Part shown: in pieces, positions 28,135 through 37,521 of the stretch
How the letters are laid out: each line of letters opens with the position of its first letter
Numbering within the stretch: the stretch's first letter is position 1
Assembly (NCBI RefSeq): GCF_018069755.1
Contig: NZ_JAGQDE010000002.1
Location: 62,001 to 126,000, forward strand
Direction: 5' to 3'
Origin: Ideonella aquatica
Lineage (GTDB): Bacteria > Pseudomonadota > Gammaproteobacteria > Burkholderiales > Burkholderiaceae_C
Length of the DNA: 64,000 bases
Position numbers and translations under genes: made by a program
The notes under the pieces: model-generated
Seen by the model: the letters and a program-made list of their open reading frames with translations, nothing else
The model's database searches: none
What the model was told of the DNA's origin: nothing

Positions 28135-28980
28135 ATGGCACCGCGACAGGGCACTGAAGCGCGCCGGCCGGCCCGCAGCACGGCCGGGACGCCGGCGCCC
28201 CAGCCCGTCAGCGCCGAGGCCAGCCGCCCCGACGCCATCGCCGACCGCATCGTCGACGCCATCCTGGCCGGCCGCCTGGCGCCCGGCCAACGCTTGGGCG
28301 AGCAGGCGCTGGCCGACCTGTTCGGCTGCAGCCGCACGCTGGTGCGCGAGGCCATGGCGCGGCTGTCGGCGCGCGGCATGGTCGAGGTCAATGCGCGGCG
28401 CGGCTGGTTCGTCGTGCAGCCCAGCCTGGACGAGGCGCGCGAGGCCTTCGGCGCCCGGCTGGCGCTGGAGACCGGCCTGCTGCATGGCCTGGAAGGCCCG
28501 CTGCCCAAGCCCGCGCTGCGCCAGTTGAAGGACCACGTGGCGCGCGAGCGCTCGGCCATCCGCGCCGGCGACCCCGGCGAGCGCAGCTGGCTGCTGGGCG
28601 ACTTCCATGTCTGCCTGGCCGAGTGCGCCGGCAATGGCCTGCTGGCCGACATCGTCAAGGACCTGACCGCCCGCACCACGCTGATCGCCACGCTGTACCA
28701 GAGCACCCATGCCGCCAGCGAGAGCTGCGCCGAGCATGCGCAGATCGTGGCAGCGCTGGAGGCGGGCGACCTGCCGGGCGCGATCGCGCTGCTGCGCGCC
28801 CACATCGGCAGCGTGGCCCGCCACCTGGGCCAGGACGCTGCCACCGACGACCCGCTGGCGCCACTGCGCACCGCGCTGGCCCTGCAGCCCGATACACCGC
28901 CGCCGCCGGCGCGCCCGCGGCGCCGCCGCGCGCTGTTCACCGATCTTGTTCCCCCCGTCCCACCTCGTCCGGAGTCCTGA
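28135..28980 (+). CDS. GntR-family (FCD) transcriptional regulator
   Basis: 281 residues. An Ala/Pro-rich N-terminal tail of about 30 residues precedes a winged HTH (DAIADRIVDAILAGRLAPGQRLGEQ...FGCSRTLVREAMARLSARGMVE). The all-helical FCD effector domain carries the metal-binding pattern FHVCLAE, then HAQIVAALEAGD and a late His (LLRAHI). The C-terminus is Pro/Arg-rich. It stands 4 bp before an amino acid ABC transporter operon, which it probably controls, as well as itself. The ligand cannot be read. Confidence 0.88.
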   Translation: MAPRQGTEARRPARSTAGTPAPQPVSAEASRPDAIADRIVDAILAGRLAPGQRLGEQALADLFGCSRTLVREAMARLSARGMVEVNARRGWFVVQPSLDEAREAFGARLALETGLLHGLEGPLPKPALRQLKDHVARERSAIRAGDPGERSWLLGDFHVCLAECAGNGLLADIVKDLTARTTLIATLYQSTHAASESCAEHAQIVAALEAGDLPGAIALLRAHIGSVARHLGQDAATDDPLAPLRTALALQPDTPPPPARPRRRRALFTDLVPPVPPRPES

Positions 28981-28984
28981 CACC

Positions 28985-29770
28985 ATGCAACGCCGCCACA
29001 CCCTGATCGCCTTCGCTGCCGCCCTGGTGGCCGCCCTGCCGCTGAGCGCGCGCGCCGATGCGCTGGACGACATCGTCGCGCGCAAGCAGATCAACATCGC
29101 CGTGCCCACCGATTTCCCGCCCTACGGCATGGTCGGCACCGACCTGAAGCCGCAGGGCCTGGACATCGACATGGCCAATCTGATCGGTGCCAAACTGGGC
29201 GTCAAGGTGGAGCTGGTGCCGGTGACCAGCGCCAACCGCATTCCCTACCTGCAGACGCGCAAGGCCGACCTGGTGATCAGCACGCTGGGCAAGAACCCCG
29301 AGCGCGCCGCGGTGATCGACTTCACCATCGCCTACTCGCCCTTCTTCCAGGCGGTGTTTGCGGCCAAGAGCGTCAGCATCAAGGGCGCGGCCGACCTGGC
29401 CGGCAAGACCGTGGCCGTCACCCGCGGCGCGATCGAGGACATGGAGCTGACCAAGATCGCCCCGGCCAGCGCCGACATCAAGCGCTTCGAGGACAACAAC
29501 ACCACGGTGTCGGCCTTCGTCTCGGGCCAGGTGCAGGTGATTGCCACCGGCGCGTCGGTGGCTGGCACGCTGATCGCCCGCCACCCGCAGCTGGCCACCG
29601 AGTTCAAGTTCGTGCTGAAGGACTCGCCCAACTTCATCGGTGTGTCCAAGGGCGAGGACAAGCTGCGCCTGAAGGTCAACGAGATCATCGCCGCCGCCAA
29701 GGCCAGCGGCGAGCTCGACAAGATGGCCGTCAAGTGGCTGGGCCGCCCGGCCGGCGACCTGCCGCAATGA
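28985..29770 (+). CDS. Amino acid ABC transporter, periplasmic substrate-binding protein
   Basis: 261 residues with a Sec signal (1-24, ends LSARA). The mature part is a SBP family 3 protein: INIAVPTDFPPYGMVGTDLKPQGLDIDMA, the ADLVISTLGKNPERAAVIDF loop that carries the conserved Arg binding the substrate carboxylate, and KTVAVTRGA. It delivers a polar amino acid to the permeases encoded next. Substrate identity (glutamine, aspartate or similar) is not certain. It begins 4 bp after the GntR gene. Confidence 0.9.
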   Translation: MQRRHTLIAFAAALVAALPLSARADALDDIVARKQINIAVPTDFPPYGMVGTDLKPQGLDIDMANLIGAKLGVKVELVPVTSANRIPYLQTRKADLVISTLGKNPERAAVIDFTIAYSPFFQAVFAAKSVSIKGAADLAGKTVAVTRGAIEDMELTKIAPASADIKRFEDNNTTVSAFVSGQVQVIATGASVAGTLIARHPQLATEFKFVLKDSPNFIGVSKGEDKLRLKVNEIIAAAKASGELDKMAVKWLGRPAGDLPQ

Positions 29771-29801
29771 GCGCCTGGCGGCGAGCGAAGGGGCGCACGC
29801 G

Positions 29802-30488
29802 ATGATCCAGCTCGACTTCATGGCCGTGCTGTCGCAGTGGCCCGCATTGCTGCGCGGCGCCGCCTTCACGCTGGGCCTGAGCGCGGTGGCCGCGGTGCTG
29901 GGCGTGGCCCTGGGCGTGGCCTGCGGCTGGGTGCGCAGCCAGGGGCCGCGCGCCGGGGCGCTGCTGGTGTCGGCCTATGTGGAGCTGATCCGCAACACGC
30001 CCTTCATCGTCCAGCTGTTCTTCATCTTCTTCGGCCTGCCCAGCCTGGGCGTCAAGCTCAGCCCGGAATGGGCCAGCATCCTGGCGATGGTGATCAACCT
30101 GGGGGCCTATGCGGCCGAGATCGTGCGCGCCGGCATCGACACCACGCCTCGCGGCCAGATCGAGGCGGCACGCAGCCTGGCGCTGACCGAGTGGCAGGTC
30201 TTCACCCGCGTGGTGCTGCCGCCGGCACTGGGCCGGGTGTGGCCGGCGCTGACCAGCCAGATCGTCATCGTGATGCTGGGCTCGGCGGTGTGCGGCCAGA
30301 TCTCGGCGCAGGAGCTGAGCTACACCGCCAACCTGATCCAGAGCCGCAACTTCCGCGCCTTCGAGGCCTACATCGTGGCCACCGCCATCTACCTGGGCCT
30401 GTCGGTGGGTGTGCGGCAGTTGCTGAACTGGCTGGGCCCGCGGCTGATCTTCGGTCGCCTGCCCGCCGGGCATGGCGCCGCGCGCTGA
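29802..30488 (+). CDS. Amino acid ABC transporter permease 1
   Basis: 228-residue HisM/GlnP-type inner-membrane permease with about five helices. The N-terminal [21 protein letters not shown] and the coupling loop [23 protein letters not shown] (EAA motif) are diagnostic. It pairs with the next permease to form the channel. It starts 31 bp after the binding-protein gene. Confidence 0.9.
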   Translation: MIQLDFMAVLSQWPALLRGAAFTLGLSAVAAVLGVALGVACGWVRSQGPRAGALLVSAYVELIRNTPFIVQLFFIFFGLPSLGVKLSPEWASILAMVINLGAYAAEIVRAGIDTTPRGQIEAARSLALTEWQVFTRVVLPPALGRVWPALTSQIVIVMLGSAVCGQISAQELSYTANLIQSRNFRAFEAYIVATAIYLGLSVGVRQLLNWLGPRLIFGRLPAGHGAAR

Positions 30489-30501
30489 AGGAGCCCCCCC
30501 G

Positions 30502-31141
30502 ATGATCGACTTCTCCTTGTGGGACATCTTTCGCAACCTGCTGCTGGCGGCCCGCTGGACCGTGGGGCTGTCGCTGGTGGCCTTCGTCGGCGGGGGCCTG
30601 GTGGCGCTGGCGCTGCTGCTGGCGCGGCTGGCGCAGTGGCCGGGCGCGCCGCGCGTGGTGGCCACTTACGTGCAGCTGTTCCAGGGCACGCCGCTGCTGA
30701 TGCAGCTCTTCCTGGCCTATTTCGGGCTGGCGCTGGTGGGGCTGAACGTGTCGGCCTGGGTGGCGGCCAGCCTGGCGCTGACGCTCTACACCAGCGCCTT
30801 CCTGACCGAGATCTGGCGCGGCTGCGTCAATGCCGTGCCCAAGGGCCAGTGGGAGGCGGCCGACAGCCTGGCGCTGAGCTTCAGTGAAAAGATGCGCCAC
30901 GTCATCGGCCCGCAGGCGCTGCGCATCGCTGTGCCGCCCACGGTGGGCTTTCTGGTGCAGGTGATCAAGGGCACGGCGCTGGCCTCGGTGATCGGCTTCA
31001 TCGAGCTGACCAAGGCCGGCACGATGATCACCAACGCCACCTTCCGCCCCTTCACCGTCTACGCCTGCGTGGCGTTGCTGTATTTCGCGCTGTGCTGGCC
31101 GGTGTCGGCCGCCAGCCGCCGTCTGGAGAGGAGTTTCAAGC

Positions 31142-31152
<11 letters not shown>
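30502..31152 (+). CDS. Amino acid ABC transporter permease 2
   Basis: 216-residue paralogue of the preceding permease, with [21 protein letters not shown] and the coupling loop [26 protein letters not shown] 30502 follows a GGAG sequence and lies 13 bp behind the first permease. Its end overlaps the ATPase gene by 11 bp, so the three are translationally linked. Confidence 0.9.
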
Positions 31153-31882
<730 letters not shown>

Positions 31883-31951
31883 GCCGGAACCTTTCGCCGC
31901 GCCGCTGGTCTGGCAGCTCGGACCGTCTGGTTCTTCCGCCACAGGACCCGC

Positions 31952-32836
31952 ATGCTCAACTACCGCCACCTGCACTACTTCTGGGTCGTCGCCAAGGAGG
32001 GCGGCTTCGCGCGCGCGGCGGCGCGGCTGGACATGGCGGTGCAGACCATCAGCGCCCAGGTGCGCGAGCTGGAAAAGTCGCTGGGGCATCAGCTGCTCAA
32101 GCCCGCCGGGCGCGGTGTGGCGCTGACCGAGGCCGGGCAGGCCGCCTTTGCGCGGGCCGAGGAGATCTTCCAACTCGGCCAGCAACTGCCCGACGAGGTG
32201 CGCGAAGCCGCCAGCGGCCCGGTGGCCCGGCTGGCGGTGGGGCTGTCGGACGGCCTGTCCAAGCTGGCCGCGCACGACCTGCTCGAGCCGGTGCTGGACA
32301 CGCCGCGCCTGCGCCTGGTCTGCCATGAGGGCGAGGTGGAGCAACTGCTGGGCGAGCTGGCGCTGCACCACCTGGATCTGGTGCTGGCCGGCCAGGCCGC
32401 GCCGCGCAACCCCAATCTGCGGCTCAGCAGCGAGCTGCTGGTGGATGCGCCGGTCGAGTGGTACGGCCCCGCCCAGTGGGTGGGGCGCAGCCAGCGCGAG
32501 CACTTCCCGCAGTGCCTGGCCGACCTGCCGGTGCTGCTGCCCACCAGCCACTCGGCGCTGCGCCTGACGCTGGAGCTGTGGTTCGACACCCTGGGCCTGC
32601 GCCCCACCGTGGTGGGCGAGTTCGAGGACAGCGCGCTGCTGGCGGTGTTCGCCGCCCGGGGCCTGGGCGTGTTTCCGGTCAGCCGACTGGGCGCCGATGA
32701 CATCGGCCTGATGCGCGGCCTGCGCCTGCTGGGGCGCAGCGACGGCGTCAAGGAAGAGATCCACGCCATCCGTTCGCGCCGCGGCCAGCACCATCCGCTG
32801 GTGCAGAAGATCCTGACGGCGGCGCGGGCGCGCTGA
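31952..32836 (+). CDS. nhaR: LysR-family regulator, NhaR type
   Basis: 294 residues. The N-terminus [45 protein letters not shown] closely follows NhaR, which controls Na+/H+ antiporters and biofilm genes in enterobacteria. The substrate-binding half has [17 protein letters not shown] and [10 protein letters not shown], also NhaR-like. No nhaA or other antiporter gene is adjacent, so the regulon here is unknown. It stands alone, 69 bp after the ABC operon. Confidence 0.82.
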   Translation: MLNYRHLHYFWVVAKEGGFARAAARLDMAVQTISAQVRELEKSLGHQLLKPAGRGVALTEAGQAAFARAEEIFQLGQQLPDEVREAASGPVARLAVGLSDGLSKLAAHDLLEPVLDTPRLRLVCHEGEVEQLLGELALHHLDLVLAGQAAPRNPNLRLSSELLVDAPVEWYGPAQWVGRSQREHFPQCLADLPVLLPTSHSALRLTLELWFDTLGLRPTVVGEFEDSALLAVFAARGLGVFPVSRLGADDIGLMRGLRLLGRSDGVKEEIHAIRSRRGQHHPLVQKILTAARAR

Positions 32837-32849
32837 GGCCGGCGGCGGC

Positions 32850-33266
32850 TCAGGCCGCCATCAGCAGCGGCACCGGCTGTTCCGACAGCCGCCACTGGCG
32901 CCGCGCCGCGGACACCAGCATGGCCTCGGCATCGGCCAGGTGCTGGTCGGCCTCGGCCGCGGCGGCGGCCAGGTGCAGCGTGGCGGACTGCAGTGTCGGA
33001 TCGTCCACCTCGGCCAGCAGCGAGGCCAGCGTCGGCTCATCCACGCTGCACATCATCGAGCCGCCGGCGTAGGCGCCGGCCAGCAGGTCCTCGCACATCG
33101 TGTGCACCACCTGCGCGAACTGGCCGGGCGCCAGACCCAGCGTGGGCTCGATCTGCAGGCGCTGCAGGGTGTCGATCTCGGAGCGGCAGACGTGGCCGTC
33201 GGCGATCAGGACCAGCGCGACGATGCGCGCGGCGGCTTCGGGGCTGTTGCGGGGGTAGCTGCGCAT
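32850..33266 (-). CDS. TerB-like (tellurite-resistance-type) small helical protein
   Basis: 138 residues, all-helical. The N-terminal ARIVALVLIADGHVCRSEIDTLQRL resembles the first acidic helix pair of TerB-like domains, which bind metal through such acidic residues. The rest (LHLAAAAAEADQHLADAEAMLV) fits the second half of a TerB fold. No other ter gene is nearby. It converges on nhaR with a 13-bp gap. The family call rests on weak motifs. Confidence 0.6.
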   Translation of the reverse strand: MRSYPRNSPEAAARIVALVLIADGHVCRSEIDTLQRLQIEPTLGLAPGQFAQVVHTMCEDLLAGAYAGGSMMCSVDEPTLASLLAEVDDPTLQSATLHLAAAAAEADQHLADAEAMLVSAARRQWRLSEQPVPLLMAA

Positions 33267-33495
33267 GGTGTCACTCCAGAAGGGTCGCGGTGGGCGTGCG
33301 GCCCGAAATAGGCCGCAGCACGCTCAGCGCGATGAAGGGCAATGTGGGGGGTGACATCCATCGGTCAAAGCAGCGTTTTGCAGATATTCATTCAGAGAAA
33401 ACCGAATCATGGCTGACCCGGAGGCGGCGCTTGAAATCCGCCAGCCGGCACTGATCTGCCCGGCCACCGACCGTTCACCACCGGGAGCCGACGAC

Positions 33496-34086
33496 ATGAG
33501 CAAGCACCTCGACGACCTGCTGGACCGCATCCGAACGCTGCAGGAAGACGTCGAAGAGGAATACCGCCAGCAGCGCGAGGACTGGCAGGCCCGGCGCGCG
33601 CAACTGGCTGGCGAGTGGGCCTCCCAGCAGCGCCGCTACAAGGTGGGGCTGTGGCGCTTCCTGCGCCGCTCGAGCCTGCTGGCCATCCTGACCGCGCCGG
33701 TGATCTACCTGGGCTGGATCCCCTTCCTGCTGATGGACCTGTTCGTCACCGTCTACCAGGCGATCTGCTTTCCGGTCTACCGCATCCCCAAGGTGCGGCG
33801 CTCGGACTACCTGGTCTTCGACCGCGAGGACCTGCCCTACCTGAACGCGATCGAGAAGTTCAACTGCTTCTACTGCTCCTACGGCAATGGCGTGGCCGCC
33901 TACACCCGCGAGGTGGCGGCGCGCACCGAGCAGTACTGGTGCCCGATCAAACACGCCCGGCGTATCCGCGGTGCCCACGAGCGCTACCCGCGCTTCTTTG
34001 AGCACGGCGACGCCGAGGCCTTCCGCCAGGGGCTGGCGCGGCTGCGCCGCCAGTACGGCGACGAGCCTCCCCGGTCGCCGGACTGA
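33496..34086 (+). CDS. Conserved-looking membrane protein with a possible Cys/His metal site
   Basis: 196 residues. The first 55 form a charged coiled coil (LDRIRTLQEDVEEEYRQQRED). A hydrophobic stretch at about 60-95 (LLAILTAPVIYLGWIPFLLMDLFVTVYQ) should be one or two membrane helices. A cytoplasmic-type domain follows with FNCFYCSYGNG and, about 30 residues later, QYWCPIKHARRI, a C-x2-C...C-x3-H set that could bind zinc. ATG 33496 gives the coiled-coil start; in-frame sequence upstream looks non-coding. I do not recognise the family. Confidence 0.7.
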   Translation: MSKHLDDLLDRIRTLQEDVEEEYRQQREDWQARRAQLAGEWASQQRRYKVGLWRFLRRSSLLAILTAPVIYLGWIPFLLMDLFVTVYQAICFPVYRIPKVRRSDYLVFDREDLPYLNAIEKFNCFYCSYGNGVAAYTREVAARTEQYWCPIKHARRIRGAHERYPRFFEHGDAEAFRQGLARLRRQYGDEPPRSPD

Positions 34087-34108
34087 GGCGGCATCTCACT
34101 TCGGTTTT

Positions 34109-34122
34109 AACGAAGCTTCGTT
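34109..34122. promoter_or_regulatory. 14-bp perfect palindrome upstream of the hibernation-factor gene
   Basis: AACGAAGCTTCGTT is perfectly self-complementary and lies 67 bp before the start at 34190, after a run of four T. It may be an operator, or the stem of a terminator for the previous gene, although no T-run follows directly. Confidence 0.4.
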
Positions 34123-34189
34123 CACGCTGATGCTTCTTTTTCAGACAAGGACCCGGCCTCAGACTGGGTCCATCTCAAGGAGACCTGCC

Positions 34190-34531
34190 ATGCAAGTGCT
34201 GTTCCGATCCCGTCATCCCCAGGCCCAGGCGCTGCGCGAGCTGGCCGAGCGGCGCGTGCGCTTCGTGCTGCGCCGGCTGGCCTGGCTGGTGCCGCGTGCC
34301 GATGTGCAGTTCTCGGACCTGAACGGGCCGCGCGGCGGCGTTGACAAGCGCTGCCAGATCGAGCTGCGCACCGACGGCCAGGGCCCAGTCGTGGTGACCT
34401 CGGTCGCCCAGGACTGGCGCACTGCGCTGGACCTGGCCCTGGCCCGCGCCGCCCGTTTTCTGCTGCGCCTGCGCAGCCGCGGTGCGGCACCGCGCCGCCT
34501 GCCGCGCGCTGCCGCCGAACTGTCGCTGTGA
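34190..34531 (+). CDS. Short ribosome hibernation factor (HPF/RaiA family)
   Basis: 113 residues. The pattern fits the S30EA/HPF fold: RHPQAQALRELAERRVRFVLRRL helix, VQFSDLNGPRGGVDKRCQIEL strands and a second basic helix (ARAARFLLRLRSR). Such proteins bind the 30S subunit and silence ribosomes in stationary phase or stress. The C-terminus is Arg-rich, and the dimerisation domain of long HPF is absent. RBS AAGGAG precedes the ATG. It lies 30 bp before the Bax-inhibitor-like gene. Confidence 0.75.
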   Translation: MQVLFRSRHPQAQALRELAERRVRFVLRRLAWLVPRADVQFSDLNGPRGGVDKRCQIELRTDGQGPVVVTSVAQDWRTALDLALARAARFLLRLRSRGAAPRRLPRAAAELSL

Positions 34532-34560
34532 TCCACCCCCACCCCCAAGGAGCCGACACC

Positions 34561-35253
34561 ATGGACTCGATGAGTTCCGCCACCACCTCCCGCCTGCCCG
34601 TGGCCGGTGCGGGCGCCGCCGGCCTGCCGGCCGAACGCCGCCGCGTGCTGCGCAACACCTATGCGCTGCTGTCGATGACGCTGCTGTTCAGCGCCGCGGT
34701 GGCGGGGCTGGGCGTGGCCTTCCAATGGCCTGCGCCCGGCATCCTGCTGACCCTGGTGGGCTACTTCGGCCTGCTGTTCGCGGTGCACAAGCTGCGCAAC
34801 AGCGGCTGGGCCTTGCCAGCGGTGTTCGCGCTGACCGGCTTCATGGGCTACACGCTGGGCCCCTTGCTGGCGCGTTCGCTGTCGTTGCCGGGCGGCGCCC
34901 AGGTGGTGATGCTGGCGCTGGGCGCCACAGGGGTCACCTTCCTGGCCATGTCGGCCTGGGCACTGAGCAGCAAGCGCGACTTCAGCGCGATGGGCGGCTT
35001 CCTGTTCGCCGGCATGGTGATCGCGCTGCTGGCCGGTCTGGCCGCGGTGTTCCTGCAGATCCCGGCGCTGGGCCTGGCGGTGTCGGCCATGGTGGCGCTG
35101 CTGTCGGCCGGCTTGATCCTGTTCGAGACCAGCCGCATCGTGCACGGCGGCGAGACCAACTATGTGATGGCCACGGTGGGCCTGTATGTCTCGCTGTTCA
35201 ACCTGTTCACCAGCCTGCTGAGCCTGTTCGGCTTCGGTGGTTCGCAGGAGTAA
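34561..35253 (+). CDS. Bax inhibitor-1/YccA family membrane protein
   Basis: 230-residue inner-membrane protein with seven hydrophobic segments from about residue 38 onwards. FMGYTLGPLLA and the end SRIVHGGETNYVMATVGLYVSLFNLFTSLLSLFG are diagnostic of the BI-1/YccA family. Members are ion channels or modulators of FtsH proteolysis. AAGGAG lies before ATG 34561. The stop codon TAA lies in the left target duplication of the MITE that follows directly. Confidence 0.9.
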   Translation: MDSMSSATTSRLPVAGAGAAGLPAERRRVLRNTYALLSMTLLFSAAVAGLGVAFQWPAPGILLTLVGYFGLLFAVHKLRNSGWALPAVFALTGFMGYTLGPLLARSLSLPGGAQVVMLALGATGVTFLAMSAWALSSKRDFSAMGGFLFAGMVIALLAGLAAVFLQIPALGLAVSAMVALLSAGLILFETSRIVHGGETNYVMATVGLYVSLFNLFTSLLSLFGFGGSQE

Positions 35254-35414
35254 GGCGACGCTGAACAAGTCGCCGCGGATGGGCGCGCCCTGATTCGGGA
35301 TGGGCTGCCAGGCGCACACCACAGCCATAGCCGGGGCTATGGCGAGGATGTGCAACGCCGCAGACCGCCCGAAGCAGGGATGCGCATGCCGCGAGGGACT
35401 TGTTCAGCGTCGCC
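35254..35414. mobile_element. 161-bp MITE with 18-bp perfect terminal inverted repeats
   Basis: The ends GGCGACGCTGAACAAGTC (35254-35271) and GACTTGTTCAGCGTCGCC (35397-35414) are exact inverse complements. Both sides carry the same 4 bases, GTAA (35250-35253 and 35415-35418), as a target duplication. Inside is a second perfect hairpin (CCATAGC/GCTATGG, 35325-35342). No reading frame of note. It sits exactly between two convergent genes. This is a non-autonomous DNA transposon; a parent element of IS5-like type is a guess from the TA-containing duplication. Confidence 0.85.
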
Positions 35415-35421
35415 GTAAGCC

Positions 35422-36486
35422 TCACAGCGCTGCGGCGATCGCCTCGCCCAGCGCCGTGGTGCTGGCCGCGCCGCCCAGGTCGGGCGTGCGCGGCCCGTCG
35501 CGCAGCACCGCCTCGATCGCGCCGACGATGGCGTCATGGGCGGCGCGCTCGCCCAGGACATCCAGCATCAGCGCCGCCGACCAGACCATCGCGATCGGGT
35601 TGGCGATGTTGCGGCCGAAGATGTCCGGCGCCGAGCCGTGCACCGGCTCGAACAGGCTGGGAAAGCGCCGCTCGGGGTTCAGGTTGGCCGACGGCGCCAG
35701 GCCGATCGTGCCGGTGCAGGCCGGGCCCAGGTCAGAGAGGATGTCGCCGAACAGGTTGGTGGCCACCACCACATCGAAGCGCTGCGGCTGCAGCACGAAG
35801 CGGGCGCTGAGGATGTCGATGTGCTGCTTGTCCACCGTGACCTGCGGGTACTCGGCGCCGATGCGGTCGGCCAGCGCATCCCACCAGGGCATGCTGATCG
35901 CGATGCCATTGCTCTTGGTGGCCACGGTCAGGTGGCGACGCGGCCGGCGCATGGCCTGCTCGAAGGCGTAGCGCAGCACGCGCTCGCTGCCCACACGGCT
36001 GAACACCGATTCCTGGATCACGATCTCGCGCTCGGTGCCCTCGAACATGATGCCGCCGAGCTTGGTGTACTCGCCCTCGGTGTTCTCGCGCACGATCAGC
36101 ATGTCGATGTCGCCGGGCCGGCGGTTCGCGAGCGGGCAGGGCACGCCGTCGAACAGGCGCGCCGGGCGCAGGTTGATGTATTGGTCGAACTCACGGCGGA
36201 ACTTCAGCAGCGAGCCCCACAGCGAGATGTGGTCAGGCACCGTGGCCGGCCAGCCCACCGCGCCGAAGAGGATGGCGTCCACGCCCTGCAGCTGCGCCTT
36301 CCAGTCGGCGGGCATCATCTCGCCGTGCGCCTGGTACCAGTCGCAGCTGGCCCAGGGGATCTCCAGCAGGTCGAGCGCGAAGCCGAAGCGATCGGCAGCG
36401 GCGTGCAGCGTGCGCAGCGCCTCGGGCATCACTTCCTGGCCAATGCCGTCTCCGGGGATCACGGCGATGCGGTGGGTGCGGGTCAT
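35422..36486 (-). CDS. Tartrate dehydrogenase-like (isocitrate/isopropylmalate dehydrogenase family)
   Basis: 354 residues. VIPGDGIGQEVMPEALR starts the family fold. The substrate loop has FRREFDQYINLRPARLF, and ENTEGEYTKLGG and the NAD-binding end EPVHGSAPDIFGRNIANPIAM are all present. Details such as IPWASCDWYQAHGEMMP fit the tartrate dehydrogenase/D-malate dehydrogenase (TtuC/DmlA) group rather than leucine biosynthesis. It probably oxidises tartrate or D-malate with NAD+. A divergent LysR gene stands 126 bp away, as in other tartrate/malate loci. The exact substrate is uncertain. Confidence 0.88.
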   Translation of the reverse strand: MTRTHRIAVIPGDGIGQEVMPEALRTLHAAADRFGFALDLLEIPWASCDWYQAHGEMMPADWKAQLQGVDAILFGAVGWPATVPDHISLWGSLLKFRREFDQYINLRPARLFDGVPCPLANRRPGDIDMLIVRENTEGEYTKLGGIMFEGTEREIVIQESVFSRVGSERVLRYAFEQAMRRPRRHLTVATKSNGIAISMPWWDALADRIGAEYPQVTVDKQHIDILSARFVLQPQRFDVVVATNLFGDILSDLGPACTGTIGLAPSANLNPERRFPSLFEPVHGSAPDIFGRNIANPIAMVWSAALMLDVLGERAAHDAIVGAIEAVLRDGPRTPDLGGAASTTALGEAIAAAL

Positions 36487-36521
36487 GGGGGTTCTCTGTG
36501 GCAGCGGATGGCGCCATTGTC

Positions 36522-36580
36522 TTCGTGCACGAATCAGGATCAATACGCGTTTCGTGGATTGATCGTCCACAGTTCGTGCA
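36522..36580. promoter_or_regulatory. Repeated operator-like sites between the dehydrogenase and LysR genes
   Basis: The 126-bp divergent region holds the perfect palindrome TTCGTGCACGAA (36522-36533). Related half-sites TTCGTGGA (36551-36558) and TTCGTGCA (36573-36580) follow, and there is an inverted pair GTGGA/TCCAC (36554-36570). LysR proteins usually bind one strong and one weaker site in such a region; these are the likely targets of the adjacent regulator. Confidence 0.5.
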
Positions 36581-36612
36581 TAGTCTGGGCCTTCTGTCCC
36601 TCGCCCAGCGCC

Positions 36613-37515
36613 ATGTCTGCCACGCCTTCTCAGGACGATCTGCGCGTCTTCACCGTGGTCGCGCGCCGCGCCAGTTTCAGCGCCGCCGCCCAGGAGCTGG
36701 GCGCCTCGCCCGCCTATGTCAGCAAGCGCATCCGTGTGCTGGAGCAGGCGCTGGGCACGCCGCTGCTGAGCCGCACCACGCGGCGCGTGACCGTGACCGA
36801 GGCGGGCGAGGCGGTCTACCGCCACGCGCTGGAGGTGCTGGAGGCCATGGACCAGCTGGTGCAGGCGGCGGGCAGCAGCCGGCGCGAGCCGCGCGGCCTG
36901 CTGCGGGTGTGCTCCAGCCTGGGCTTTGGGCGGCGCGTGGTGGCGCCAGCGTTGTCGGCGCTGGTCGAGCGCCACCCGGGCCTGTCGGTGCGCTTCGAGG
37001 TGGTTGATCGTCTGGTCGACCCGGCCGCCGAGGGCTTTGACCTGGACGTGCGCATCGGCGACGAGATCGCGCCGCACCTGGTGGCCCACCGCCTGCAGCC
37101 CAACCACCGCCTGCTGTGCGCCGCGCCCGCCTACCTGGCCCGCGCCGGCCAGCCGCGCACGCCGCAGGACCTGGCGCAGCACGACTGCCTGGTGATCAAG
37201 GAGCGCGACCATCCCTTCGGGGTGTGGCGCCTGCAGGGACCGGGTGGCGCCACCGCCAGCGTCAAGGTCACCGGGCCGCTGTCTACCAACCACGGCGAGG
37301 TGGCGTTGCAGTGGGCGCTGGAGGGCCGCGGCGTGGTGCTGCGCTCGCGCTGGGATGTGGCCGATGAGCTGTCCGCCGGGCGCCTGCAGCTGGTGCTGCC
37401 GGCCTGGCAGCAGCCGGCCGCGGTCTGGGCGGTGACGCCGCAGCGGCCCACCCAGTCGGCGAAGGTGCAGGTGGCCGTGCAGTTTCTGCAGCAGTGGCTG
37501 GCCGGGCCACGCTGA
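36613..37515 (+). CDS. LysR-family regulator of the tartrate dehydrogenase-like gene
   Basis: 300 residues. The HTH is complete (LRVFTVVARRASFSAAAQELGASPAYVSKRIRVLEQALG). The effector domain follows the DmlR/TtuA-like group: GLLRVCSSLGFGRRVVAPAL, FDLDVRIGDEI, APAYLARAG. It probably activates the divergent dehydrogenase gene when tartrate or malate is present. ATG 36613 gives the usual distance to the HTH. Confidence 0.88.
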   Translation: MSATPSQDDLRVFTVVARRASFSAAAQELGASPAYVSKRIRVLEQALGTPLLSRTTRRVTVTEAGEAVYRHALEVLEAMDQLVQAAGSSRREPRGLLRVCSSLGFGRRVVAPALSALVERHPGLSVRFEVVDRLVDPAAEGFDLDVRIGDEIAPHLVAHRLQPNHRLLCAAPAYLARAGQPRTPQDLAQHDCLVIKERDHPFGVWRLQGPGGATASVKVTGPLSTNHGEVALQWALEGRGVVLRSRWDVADELSAGRLQLVLPAWQQPAAVWAVTPQRPTQSAKVQVAVQFLQQWLAGPR

Positions 37516-37521
37516 CGGCGT

